Source: Wocania ichthyoenteri Th78
Lineage (GTDB): Bacteria > Bacteroidota > Bacteroidia > Flavobacteriales > Flavobacteriaceae
NCBI RefSeq assembly: GCF_000789235.1
Contig: NZ_KN525716.1
Span: forward strand, 1,713,674-1,777,673
Direction: 5' to 3'
DNA length: 64,000 nt
The notes under the pieces: model-generated
What the model was told of the DNA's origin: nothing
Seen by the model: the letters and a program-made list of their open reading frames with translations, nothing else
Databases searched by the model: none
In this document: one piece after another, positions 45,024 through 54,158 of the stretch
How positions within the stretch are numbered: the first letter of the stretch is position 1
How the letters are laid out: every line of letters begins with the position of its first letter
Position numbers and translations under genes: made by a program

Positions 45024-46484
45024 TTAATTTTCAAAAACACCTCCAGAAAACTGATAATGTTCATTTTTAACACTTTCTCTTTTCAATAGCATGTTTGCCT
45101 TTTCAACTATTTTTTTATTTGAACCTGAAATATCATTTTCTTCATTTATATCATTTGATAAATCATATAATTCCGTGTGAAAATTATTTCCATATCTCAC
45201 CGCTTTCCAATCACCAAATCTAATGGCCTGCCTAAACCCTTGTACCGCTTGCCCTTCTTGGATTTCCCAATATAGAAAATCATGTTCTACCTGCTCTCTA
45301 CCAAATAATTCTGGCAAAAATGAAATTCCATCAGTTTTGTTAGGTATTTCGGAATTGGTTAACTCAGCTAACGTCGGCATAACATCATAAAAAGTTGCTT
45401 GATGATTGGATATTGTGCTTTCTTTAATTTTACCTTTCCAATAAGCAATCATTGGCACCCTAACTCCTCCTTCATAAACATCACGCTTAAAACCTTTTAG
45501 TTTGCCTGAGCTGTTAAAGAATTTATAACTATGATGGTTTTCACTAGTCGGGCCATTATCGCTGGTGAATATAATTAAGGTGTTTTCTAACTCTCCACTA
45601 GTATTTAACTTATCAAAAAGTCTTTTTATTTGAGTATCCAGCATGGTTATTCTAGCTGCATGGCGTCTTTCAATTTCTGGCCATTCCTCTATCTTTTCTA
45701 TATACAAATCCGTTTTACTCAAGAAAAATTCATGTGCATGAGGCGTTCTATAAGACATATACAGGAAAAACGGTTTGTCATTATCTTTTTCATCCAGATA
45801 ATCCAAGGCAAAATCCGTTCTAAACTCGTCTAAACATTTATAATTGTTATAGTTATAAAACACGGAATCTTGATTATTGTTTACCCAATGTACTCTTTCG
45901 TCTATTTCATTTCCATTTACATCTTGTCCCCACTGTTCCTGTACTGCATAATCAAACCCTCTACCTTTTGCCCAAGTCGATTCATCTTCCGGAACCCCTA
46001 AATGCCACTTACCTATCATAGCTGTTTGATATCCGTTTGACTGAAGCATTTCTCCCAATGTTTTTTCTGTTTTTTTCAGTGGAACTCTATCCCATTTACC
46101 ATTAATATGTCCTTGATTGCCTCTAATACTTAAGTGACCTGTATGCAACCCGGTCATTAGGGACGCTCGTGAAGGCGAACATACCGAAGTACCCGCATAA
46201 AAATCGGTAAATTTCATCCCTATTGATGCAAGACTATCTAAAAAGGGAGTTTTTATGGTTTTTTGTCCATAAGATCCTAATTCTCCATACCCCATGTCAT
46301 CGGTTAGTAAAAATACAATATTAGGCCTATCTCCATTATATCTTTCTTTCGTATTACTTACCTGTTCCTGTTTGGTCAACTCATTGCATCCAACTAAATT
46401 TAATACAAATATTAAAAACCCAAACAACAGAGATATTTTATTTACTGTACTAGTTATTAGATAATTATATTTTTTTTCTTTCAT
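45024..46484 (-). CDS. Family S1 sulfatase lipoprotein (CSPSR, RGN type)
   Basis: A 486-residue sulfatase with a long N-terminal signal (lipobox LNLVGC, Cys33). It shows VFLLTDDMGYGELGSYG, CSPSR at Cys102 followed by LMTGLHTGHLSIRGN, AMIGKWHLG and FTSDNGPTSENHH. All metal and nucleophile positions look intact. It is closest in pattern to the CAPSR sulfatase two genes downstream and may be a diverged paralogue acting on another sulfate position. It lies 29 nt after the GH3 gene. Confidence 0.92.
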   Translation of the reverse strand: MKEKKYNYLITSTVNKISLLFGFLIFVLNLVGCNELTKQEQVSNTKERYNGDRPNIVFLLTDDMGYGELGSYGQKTIKTPFLDSLASIGMKFTDFYAGTSVCSPSRASLMTGLHTGHLSIRGNQGHINGKWDRVPLKKTEKTLGEMLQSNGYQTAMIGKWHLGVPEDESTWAKGRGFDYAVQEQWGQDVNGNEIDERVHWVNNNQDSVFYNYNNYKCLDEFRTDFALDYLDEKDNDKPFFLYMSYRTPHAHEFFLSKTDLYIEKIEEWPEIERRHAARITMLDTQIKRLFDKLNTSGELENTLIIFTSDNGPTSENHHSYKFFNSSGKLKGFKRDVYEGGVRVPMIAYWKGKIKESTISNHQATFYDVMPTLAELTNSEIPNKTDGISFLPELFGREQVEHDFLYWEIQEGQAVQGFRQAIRFGDWKAVRYGNNFHTELYDLSNDINEENDISGSNKKIVEKANMLLKRESVKNEHYQFSGGVFEN

Positions 46485-46513
46485 ATTTAATATATTCTTT
46501 TGGTATTTAAAAT

Positions 46514-48787
46514 CTAATATCTTGAAACCGCATTGAGCTTATCAATAAAAAAAGTAAATTCCCCGTTTTCAACTTCCCAAACCATATCTTTATTCAGTAA
46601 TGCCAAAGACTCATAGGGTATTTCAAAAAAAACTTGTTTAGATTCATTAGCATTAAGGTACGTTCTTTGAAACGCCAAAAGCGATTTTACAGGTGTTGTT
46701 ACTGAAGAAAAATTATCTCTAAAAAAAAGTAAAACGGTTTCATCAATTGGCAAATAACCATTATTTTTTACTTCAACATTTATCTTGATCAACTTATTTT
46801 TTTCTATATTTTCTGGAACAGATAAATTACTAAAAACAACATTAGAATAGTTTAGCCCATAACCAAACCCGTATAAAGCTCCTGTTTCCTCGTCATTATA
46901 TGTTCTGTAATATGAGGAAGGGCGATGGTTATAAAAAACAGGTAATTGTCCAGAACTTCGAGGAAATGAAATAGGCAACTTTCCAGAAGGATTATATTTC
47001 CCTAAAAGAATATCCGAAACTGCTGTACCACTAAATGCACCTGTCTCCCATGCCACTAAAACACCGGGAATATTCTCTTTTATCCATGGTATAGCGGTTG
47101 GTTTTCCTATGACCAAAATAACAATAACAGGCTTTCCAGAAGCATGGGCTGCCTTAACCAAGTCAAGCTGGCGGCCAAATAATGACACGTCTGCTCGATC
47201 AGAATTTTCTCCATTTGTCCTACTGTTCCAATAAGTCCTAAAAGAATTATCGCCTACTACTACTATTGATACATCAGCTTCAGATGCTTTATACTTTACT
47301 TTATCGATATCTTCGTCCGAGATACTTCTATGATCTTCACATTCATAATAGGTTACGTTTGAATTTTTAAAACCATTACGAACACCTTCAAGAATAGTTA
47401 CAACATTATCATCCGGCTGTTTTCCAGCCCAGTCGCCCAATAAGGTTTGATTATTTGCATTTGGTCCAGTAATAAAAATATTCTTATACTTTTTTGTATC
47501 AAGAGGTAAAATATTTCCTTTATTTTCTAAAAGAACCATCGATTCTAAAGCTGCCTTATAGGCAAGATCTCTGGATTCTTCATCAAATAATTTTTTTTCG
47601 TTTTCTTCATCAACTAATACCTTTTCAAATAAACCTAATTCAAATTTTGATGTCAAAATAGCTTTAACAGCTTGATCTACTCGACTTAAGTCTATAATTC
47701 CTTTTTCAACATTCTTTACCACATATTCATGAAATCCAGGACCATGCATATTCATATCTAATCCTGCATTTACCGAAAGTGAAGCAGCCTGTTCAAGATT
47801 TTCAGCTACTTTATGTAGAGTTTGAAGTCTAAATACATCTTTCCAGTCACTTACAACAAAACCATCAAAATCCCATTCATTTCTCAAAATATCTGTCAAT
47901 AGATAGTCATTTGCATGACATGGTACGCCATTAAGGTCATGATGGGCCGCCATAACAGTTTTGGCGCCTGCTTTTATGGATTTTTCATAAGGTGGTAACC
48001 AAATTTCCTTCATGGCCCTTTGGGATGCATCCATTGGTGTAAAGTTTAAACCTCGGGATGGTTGACTACCTGCTATAAAATGTTTTAAACAGGAAAGTAC
48101 GCCTTCATTTTTTAGATTTTCTTGATAACCTTCTACCATTGCCTTACCCATTTCTCCTACCAGAAGAGGGTCTTCGCCAAATGTTTCTCCTGTTCTGCCC
48201 CAACGGGCATCTTTGGCAACATCCACATTAGGCGAAAATGTCCAATGATATCCCGTCAATCTCATTTCCTTGGCAGTAGCCCGAGCTATATTTTTGACTA
48301 ATTCTTTATTAAAAGAACTAGCTAATGCTAATGGCGTAGGATAAACTGTTGCACCAGAATAGAGAGCATGCCCATGTATTGCATCTTCACCAATTAGCAA
48401 AGGTATTTTTAGCCGTGATTCAGCAGCAAGTTTTTGAAGATAATTTGCCTCATCAAGGCCTTTAACTAAAAGAAATGAGCCTATCTCTCCTTTTTTTATT
48501 TTTTCCTTAATATCGGCAATTTTCAGACCGGGATAAAATTCATTATCACTATTAACATTCTCAATATCGTCAAGTTGTGCAACACCACTAACACCTTGAA
48601 TATGTTTAAATGCTACATATTGGGTCATTTGTCCAACTTTTTCTTCCAACGTCATTCTGCTAATTAAATCATCTACACGTTGATTTATGGTTAAATCAGG
48701 GTTTAGATATGGTTGTGAGCATACAGTTTTTATTGTAATTACAATTAATAAAAATGCTATCCTTATAGAGTTCTTATTATAATTCAT
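46514..48787 (-). CDS. GH3 beta-glycosidase
   Basis: An exported retaining beta-glycosidase of about 757 residues, of the beta-glucosidase/xylosidase class. It shows the N-terminal RVDDLISRMTLEEKVGQM, ECLKHF-like LSCLKHFIAGS, the nucleophile motif GFVVSDWKDV (Asp314 from the chosen start), an (alpha/beta)6 domain and a C-terminal Fn3 domain (LFFRDNFSSVTTPVKSLLAF). The frame can open at 48820, but MNYNKNSIRIAFLLIVITIK at 48787 gives a proper signal peptide. It lies directly after the GH127-like gene. Confidence 0.92.
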   Translation of the reverse strand: MNYNKNSIRIAFLLIVITIKTVCSQPYLNPDLTINQRVDDLISRMTLEEKVGQMTQYVAFKHIQGVSGVAQLDDIENVNSDNEFYPGLKIADIKEKIKKGEIGSFLLVKGLDEANYLQKLAAESRLKIPLLIGEDAIHGHALYSGATVYPTPLALASSFNKELVKNIARATAKEMRLTGYHWTFSPNVDVAKDARWGRTGETFGEDPLLVGEMGKAMVEGYQENLKNEGVLSCLKHFIAGSQPSRGLNFTPMDASQRAMKEIWLPPYEKSIKAGAKTVMAAHHDLNGVPCHANDYLLTDILRNEWDFDGFVVSDWKDVFRLQTLHKVAENLEQAASLSVNAGLDMNMHGPGFHEYVVKNVEKGIIDLSRVDQAVKAILTSKFELGLFEKVLVDEENEKKLFDEESRDLAYKAALESMVLLENKGNILPLDTKKYKNIFITGPNANNQTLLGDWAGKQPDDNVVTILEGVRNGFKNSNVTYYECEDHRSISDEDIDKVKYKASEADVSIVVVGDNSFRTYWNSRTNGENSDRADVSLFGRQLDLVKAAHASGKPVIVILVIGKPTAIPWIKENIPGVLVAWETGAFSGTAVSDILLGKYNPSGKLPISFPRSSGQLPVFYNHRPSSYYRTYNDEETGALYGFGYGLNYSNVVFSNLSVPENIEKNKLIKINVEVKNNGYLPIDETVLLFFRDNFSSVTTPVKSLLAFQRTYLNANESKQVFFEIPYESLALLNKDMVWEVENGEFTFFIDKLNAVSRY

Positions 48788-48822
48788 TATTAAATCCAAT
48801 ACTAATTTTAAAATAACCAAAT

Positions 48823-50778
48823 TTATTTATTGGTTTGTAGCCATACCCTTTGATCGGTGGTCACTCTATTTTTAATCATTTCTTGCCAAGCTGTGGGATC
48901 GGTTGGTTTTTCATATTCCCTACCTGTTGAAGCGTAGTCACAAACCTTGAATGACTTTCCATCTTCAGTTTTTCCAGAAAATTCTAGCCAAACTTTATCG
49001 CTTTTTTTGTCATTAGGTAACAATGATAACTGAACGTCATTAGTAAAAAAAAGTGGTGTATCCAATGATTCTTTTCCTTCTAAAATACTACTGCGAGCTA
49101 ACACTACCGGACCCCACATTAGGGCTTTGTATTTTTCGTTTTTAGATATTCCAATGATTCTAGAAGAAACATCAATTATAATTTTAATATCGTCTCCATT
49201 TCTCCAGGTTTTACTTACACTAACATTGTTTTCATCATCTATAACAAAATCTTTTTCTTGACCATTTATTATAACATGAAATTCTTTAGACCATTCAGGA
49301 CGACGAAAAGACAGTTTACCTTCAAATTCCTTTTTTGTTTCCAGTTTAATGGAAACATCTCCATTTTTTGGGTACTCAGTAAATATTTCCAAGGTTATAG
49401 GTTTTCCATTTGCTAAATCAACTTCATAAGAACCTGGAATATATAGATTTACAAGAACTTCATTATTTGTTTTTGAAGGCATTACAGCAACTTGTCCTAA
49501 TTGTAGCATTCCTCGGGGCACGTTTGCAACGCAACATTGGTGATAATTGGTAAAAGCATGAAGCGGAGATACTAAATGTGGCTCATTTAAACCTAATCGC
49601 CTAACACCCCAATCTCCTTGAAGATTAAAGGAACCAATAAGTACATTGTAAGTTAAACGCTCTATTTCGTCAGCATAAGATTGGTCTCCTGTAAGTGCCA
49701 ATAACTTTGCTGACAACCGTTCCCAATAAACAACATCACAAGGTTCATTGAGTCCTGCAGGCTCGTTGGATGCACCAACAAGTTTGTCATGATAACCTAT
49801 ACCACCTGTAATAACTCTCTCGTTCTCTTGTATTGCTTTATAAATATTCTTGGAAGCTTTTAGATATTCAGGTTTATTTACAACTTGATACAAATCTACT
49901 AAACCTTCAACGCATGAAATAAATTCGTAGGCTTTGGTCCATTTGCCTTTTTCTGGGAACCATTCATGAACAGGCACTCCGGTAAGTCCTTTTTCGACTA
50001 TAGCTGGGGGATTCCCAGGCTCTGATTCCCAATTAGCAACAATATATTCAGCAAAATCAAGATATTTAACTTCACCTGTTTCTACATATAATTTTACTAA
50101 TGGCGTAAGTATCGAAGAACTAGGAAGTCCATAAAAATTACCTGTATCAACAATTTGAACTTTGTCTGGCCCAACTTCAGTCATCAATTGGTCCATCATT
50201 CCTTGTGCGGCTTTCAATATATTTGGATCTTTTAAAAGCTCATAAGCTTCTACTAGACCCCAAAGCGTATATTTTCTATTCCATACGTTCCATACATCTC
50301 CTTCAACATAAGCCGAGTTTTTATAACTTCCTATATATCCGTTTTCATCTTGAGTTGCAATAAGACGTTCTGTTTCTCTTTTTATTGTTTGCTTAATATT
50401 TTCGTCACCCGAATAACGATAAGCAGCTATTGCAGACAAAATCCATTTCCCCCAGAATTCACCTTGCCAAAGACCTCGGCCTTCGTGGAATTGGTCATCC
50501 ATTCTAATTTCAAAGGCCTTAGTCGCTTCTGCGGCAATTTCGGTTGCGGCAAAATTAGACGCTATTCTTTTATCAATGACTTTTGACAACTCATCTCCAA
50601 CCTTTCCTTTCATACTTACATTTTCAAGATTAGCATAGGAAAATTTATCTTGAACTTTTAAGATATTTGTTTCACTTTTTGAAAAGGTTGTTTTAGAGTC
50701 TTTATTATTTTCCTTACATCCAGTCAGAATAAACAGTGAAAACATTAATAAAATAAGGTTTCGTTTTAAAACATACAT
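48823..50778 (-). CDS. GH127-like (DUF1680) lipoprotein glycosidase
   Basis: A 651-residue protein with a lipoprotein signal ending LFILTGC (Cys21). It is of the DUF1680/GH127-GH146 class, which uses a zinc-bound Cys nucleophile. The four metal ligands of beta-L-arabinofuranosidases can be placed: Glu345 and Cys347 in NEPCDVVYWER, and Cys415-Cys416 in HQCCVAN, matching the family's E-x-C plus CC pattern. The sugar removed could be beta-L-arabinofuranose or another. It is the first gene of the seven-gene minus-strand PUL operon, headed by promoter module 4. Confidence 0.85.
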   Translation of the reverse strand: MYVLKRNLILLMFSLFILTGCKENNKDSKTTFSKSETNILKVQDKFSYANLENVSMKGKVGDELSKVIDKRIASNFAATEIAAEATKAFEIRMDDQFHEGRGLWQGEFWGKWILSAIAAYRYSGDENIKQTIKRETERLIATQDENGYIGSYKNSAYVEGDVWNVWNRKYTLWGLVEAYELLKDPNILKAAQGMMDQLMTEVGPDKVQIVDTGNFYGLPSSSILTPLVKLYVETGEVKYLDFAEYIVANWESEPGNPPAIVEKGLTGVPVHEWFPEKGKWTKAYEFISCVEGLVDLYQVVNKPEYLKASKNIYKAIQENERVITGGIGYHDKLVGASNEPAGLNEPCDVVYWERLSAKLLALTGDQSYADEIERLTYNVLIGSFNLQGDWGVRRLGLNEPHLVSPLHAFTNYHQCCVANVPRGMLQLGQVAVMPSKTNNEVLVNLYIPGSYEVDLANGKPITLEIFTEYPKNGDVSIKLETKKEFEGKLSFRRPEWSKEFHVIINGQEKDFVIDDENNVSVSKTWRNGDDIKIIIDVSSRIIGISKNEKYKALMWGPVVLARSSILEGKESLDTPLFFTNDVQLSLLPNDKKSDKVWLEFSGKTEDGKSFKVCDYASTGREYEKPTDPTAWQEMIKNRVTTDQRVWLQTNK

Positions 50779-50975
50779 AGTTAATTGGTTTTTATAAAAT
50801 TAGCAAAAGCTTTGTGCAATTATTTTTATCGTGTCTAATTTCTTTTTCTTTTCAAAATTATACTTAAAATGAGTGTTAATTTAATATTCTTAAAAAATAG
50901 TTGTTAACTAAAGCTTTGAGACCCATAAACCTCTAATTATTAAAAAAACAAATATTTTTATTAAAACTTAGAGAA

Positions 50976-51020
50976 CAAGAATAATAAACATATAGAGAAA
51001 AAGTATCCTGTGCTGTGCTG
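50976..51020 (-). promoter_or_regulatory. PUL promoter module 4, for the GH127-to-GH99 operon
   Basis: On the minus strand, CAGCACAGCACAGGATA (51020-51004) is followed after 20 nt by TATTCTTG (50983-50976). It points at the GH127-like gene starting at 50778, with a leader of about 190 nt. Confidence 0.76.
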
Positions 51021-51246
51021 TACAACATCAATGATTAAATTGGTTTCGTTTATGTTTAAAGAGAAGATCGATTTAATTTAAGGTTTAAGATATCCCAACC
51101 CAATAATTGTAAAATTTTAAATTATTTAATATGTTACTTAAAATGACATTTAATTAGGTTTAATGGTTCTAGATTAATTTTTGTAGCTACAGATTTCATG
51201 ATTTTATATCCTTCCAAGTATAGTAACCCGTTTTATTGGAAGTTTA

Positions 51247-51291
51247 CAGCACAGTACAGGATACATTACTTTTCTCAATTTCCTATTATTG
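51247..51291 (+). promoter_or_regulatory. PUL promoter module 5, for the small secreted protein
   Basis: CAGCACAGTACAGGATA (51247-51263) is followed after 20 nt by TATTATTG (51284-51291). It points at the gene starting at 51411, with a leader of about 115 nt. It is divergent from module 4 within a 632-bp gap that otherwise shows no reading frame. Confidence 0.77.
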
Positions 51292-51410
51292 TTTAACAAT
51301 TAACTTTATTACTAGTGATACAGCATAAGTTTAATCTATAATTGAAAGAATTCTTATAGATTTCAATAACATTGATGTATAGTATGGTTATTTAAACTAA
51401 CTAAAAAATT

Positions 51411-52196
51411 ATGAAAAAAATTTACATTTTAACCTTTACGATTTTTATTTCGACTATTTCTTTTGGGCAAGAAATGGTTACCAACGGAAGCTTTGAAACT
51501 TGGAATGCTGGTATGGCAGATAATTGGGTTATAGGTAGTCAAGGATCAGCTGCACAAATTATAGAAGAAACAAGTATAGTACACTCAGGTTCAAGCTCAA
51601 TGAAAATGGACACTGCAGGATTAGGAAATGTATTTGTTTCACAAGATTTTACTGGCATACAACCAGGGGAATCTTACACCCTTACTTTATGGTATTATGT
51701 TGAAACGGCTAAAGGTACTGGTGAGACTGTTAGAATTAATTGTGTTTGGCTTAATGGAACTACAATTGATTATACTAATGGAACACTTTTTAGAGTATAT
51801 CTTCCAGAAGATGAAGGTATTTGGCAAAAGTTTGAAGTTGAACTTACAGGGCCTGCTAATGTTGATGGTTTCCGATTTGATGTTAGAACATATAATGGCG
51901 GATCCGCTTTTTGGGATGATTTTTCTTTTGTTGATAATAACACACTTGCAACAACAAAAAAAGAAATTGAAGATTTTAGCATGCACCCAAATCCAACAGT
52001 AACAGGTTTTGTAAATATTAAAAGTAAAAGCAACGCTACTTTAACTGTTGATGTTTATGACATTTTAGGAAAACAAGTTTTAAAAAATATCGTTAAAAAT
52101 AACACATTAGATGTTTCATCTTTAAATGCTGGACTCTATATAATGAGAGTATCTCAAGACGATGCTTCAATCACAAAAAAATTAGTGATTAACTAA
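51411..52196 (+). CDS. Secreted CBM-like protein with T9SS tail
   Basis: A 261-residue protein with a signal peptide ending SFGQ (1-20) and a beta-sandwich resembling carbohydrate-binding modules of the CBM4/9 type (MVTNGSFETWNAGMADNW, HSGSSSMKMD, FDVRTYNGGSAFWDDF, about 22-180). A type IX sorting domain (DFSMHPNPTVTGFVNIKS to the C-terminus) follows. No catalytic domain is present, so it is probably a secreted or surface glycan-binding protein for the PUL substrate. It has its own promoter module, which suggests strong induction. Confidence 0.82.
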   Translation: MKKIYILTFTIFISTISFGQEMVTNGSFETWNAGMADNWVIGSQGSAAQIIEETSIVHSGSSSMKMDTAGLGNVFVSQDFTGIQPGESYTLTLWYYVETAKGTGETVRINCVWLNGTTIDYTNGTLFRVYLPEDEGIWQKFEVELTGPANVDGFRFDVRTYNGGSAFWDDFSFVDNNTLATTKKEIEDFSMHPNPTVTGFVNIKSKSNATLTVDVYDILGKQVLKNIVKNNTLDVSSLNAGLYIMRVSQDDASITKKLVIN

Positions 52197-52379
52197 TTTA
52201 AAACATATACTTTTTAGTTAGTTACATATAACTCTATAATTGCTTTTGTACCTTTGCTTTGGGATTGATTATTGGGTTTGTGAGGATATAATTATTTGCC
52301 AATACTTATTTCCCAATAGCCTCTTGTACCATCTTTTTTTTAAATATCCCTCTTCATAGCATTAATATGTTTACCAACA

Positions 52380-52650
52380 GCTATTCATTGACGCCTAAAA
52401 CTTCAGCTATTTTACCATCTTCTTTAACTACATAAGTCATTCTTAAAAAGTTTTCAGAGAAACTAAAGCTTCCTTTCCATAGTAATTAAAATACGGAATC
52501 AACTCTTTGTCTTTTGGAACAGAAAAGCCTTCAAAAAATTCCCGCTTGCTTAAACTTTCTGAAGATAATTGCCAAAAAAACAGATCTATGTGTCAAACCT
52601 TCAGGATTACTCTAGTATTCAGCTTTTAGGTTTTCTATTTCAATATTAGT
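52380..52650 (-). pseudogene. Degraded coding remnant, family unknown
   Basis: The minus strand of this otherwise empty gap (52197-52715) carries protein-like stretches in two frames. One reads QLSSESLSKREFFEGFSV and PKDKELIPYFNYYGKEALV, ending at a stop. A one-base shift continues as LRMTYVVKEDGKIAEVLGVNE and stops again. The absence of a single open frame and the stops imply a decayed gene. I cannot assign a family. Confidence 0.4.
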
Positions 52651-52715
52651 TTACTCTTCAAACAGCTTAATGCTATTACGAATAATAAAAAAATATAGCA
52701 GATAAAAACGCTAAA

Positions 52716-54122
52716 TCATGATAGATGAAAATATTTACTAAAAATTAAAAATAGAACTCCACATAACAACCATGCAGGCAGTGTTACAAACGATAGAAAT
52801 ACACCAAATTGAACGGATATAAAATAGAATATACCAAAACTTAATGCCCAAGCCAATAGAACAGATTTATTAAACCTGATGTTTGCTTGTTCAGCATAAT
52901 TTTTAATTACTCCATACTTTTTGGCAAAGAAATGTTCAAACACAATTACGGCTCCAACAGGTGCTAAAATAAATCCATAAAGGGCAACAAAATCTAATAG
53001 TTGCATTGCAAAAGCAGGAAATAACCCAGCTATAGTTGCAATTGTACCAGCAATAATAGTAACCCAAAACGTTGACGTTTTTGGCATAATAGCTTGAAAA
53101 GCTAAACCTGCTCTATAAATGGTTGGGTTAGCGGTTGTCCAACCAGCTAAAACCACAACTAAAATTCCAAAGATACCAATAGTATTATAAGCCATAGGCC
53201 CTGGTGCTACTGAGGGAGCTCCACCACTAGACACAATAGCTTGTGCTTCAGGCGATTTTAAATAAACAGCATACATTAAACATGCAGCTATCCACGCCAT
53301 GTAATGACCTACGTACATTCCTGCTGCGGTTGTCCAGCCAGAACTTGCTTTTTTAGCAAAGCGGAAAACAGATAAATCTGACATCCCAATATGCATAGCT
53401 CCGTTAGCAAACCACGACCAAATCATAACATGCCAAAATGTATATTTTATTTGTCCAGGAAATGGTTCAGAACCTTCTCCCCAAATATTCCAAAAGTCTG
53501 AAAAACTACTTACACCTAATTGATTTAATGCCACAATTCCACAAATTAAAAACCCAAGAACAATTACTGGTGACATCCAATTGGCTGCTTTCGATACCAT
53601 ATCATAACCACGGGCAGCAATTATAGATATTACAGCTCCAATGGCTAGCACAATAAGAATCCAAGTAATACCATTTGGGAGTGTATCGGTAAGTTTTGGC
53701 ATTGGCATATCAAAAGGAATACCAACAGCAGTGGCTGATACGGTTATCATAGCTCCTGCTAAAAAACAAAACAGAATACCATTTGCTAAATTGTAACCAA
53801 CAACTAACTTTTTACCACAAATTTTTTCCAATTGGTAATAAAGTGTTAATCTATTTTTAACGGCAATTTCAGCAGCTAAAAAACGCCAAGATAAAACAGC
53901 CAATAGGTTTCCTAACAGTAGCCCAATAATTAAATCGAAAGCGCTTACACCTGTTGTTAAAAATAGGGGGCCAATAACAAACTCGGTTCCTGCAGCATGT
54001 TCGCCTGCATACATACCAAGAAAACTTTTCCAGCTTTTAAGTTTTGATTCAGGAACTGGCGTTCTTTCAAATTCACCTCCTGCGATATCTTCTATTTCTT
54101 CTTCTATATTAAATTGGCTCAT
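52716..54122 (-). CDS. NCS1/CodB-type membrane transporter in the rhamnose operon
   Basis: A 468-residue inner-membrane protein with about 12 hydrophobic segments, resembling the purine-cytosine permease (NCS1/CodB-like) superfamily (FIGPLFLTTGVSAFDLIIGLLLGN, SATAVGIPFDMPMPK, GWTTANPTIYRAGLAFQAI). It is last in the rhamnose operon, 36 nt after lldD, and no other sugar importer is found here. Its cargo is more likely L-rhamnose or a product of the pathway than a nucleobase. That is inference from context. Confidence 0.8.
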   Translation of the reverse strand: MSQFNIEEEIEDIAGGEFERTPVPESKLKSWKSFLGMYAGEHAAGTEFVIGPLFLTTGVSAFDLIIGLLLGNLLAVLSWRFLAAEIAVKNRLTLYYQLEKICGKKLVVGYNLANGILFCFLAGAMITVSATAVGIPFDMPMPKLTDTLPNGITWILIVLAIGAVISIIAARGYDMVSKAANWMSPVIVLGFLICGIVALNQLGVSSFSDFWNIWGEGSEPFPGQIKYTFWHVMIWSWFANGAMHIGMSDLSVFRFAKKASSGWTTAAGMYVGHYMAWIAACLMYAVYLKSPEAQAIVSSGGAPSVAPGPMAYNTIGIFGILVVVLAGWTTANPTIYRAGLAFQAIMPKTSTFWVTIIAGTIATIAGLFPAFAMQLLDFVALYGFILAPVGAVIVFEHFFAKKYGVIKNYAEQANIRFNKSVLLAWALSFGIFYFISVQFGVFLSFVTLPAWLLCGVLFLIFSKYFHLS

Positions 54123-54158
54123 GGTTTAGTTGGTTTTTAAATTATTGTTATGGAAATC

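Noticed and set aside
51628-52002. Overlapping 124-, 99- and 87-residue frames within 51411-52196
   Set aside because: They are shadows of the secreted CBM-like gene, which has a signal peptide and a T9SS tail in its own frame.
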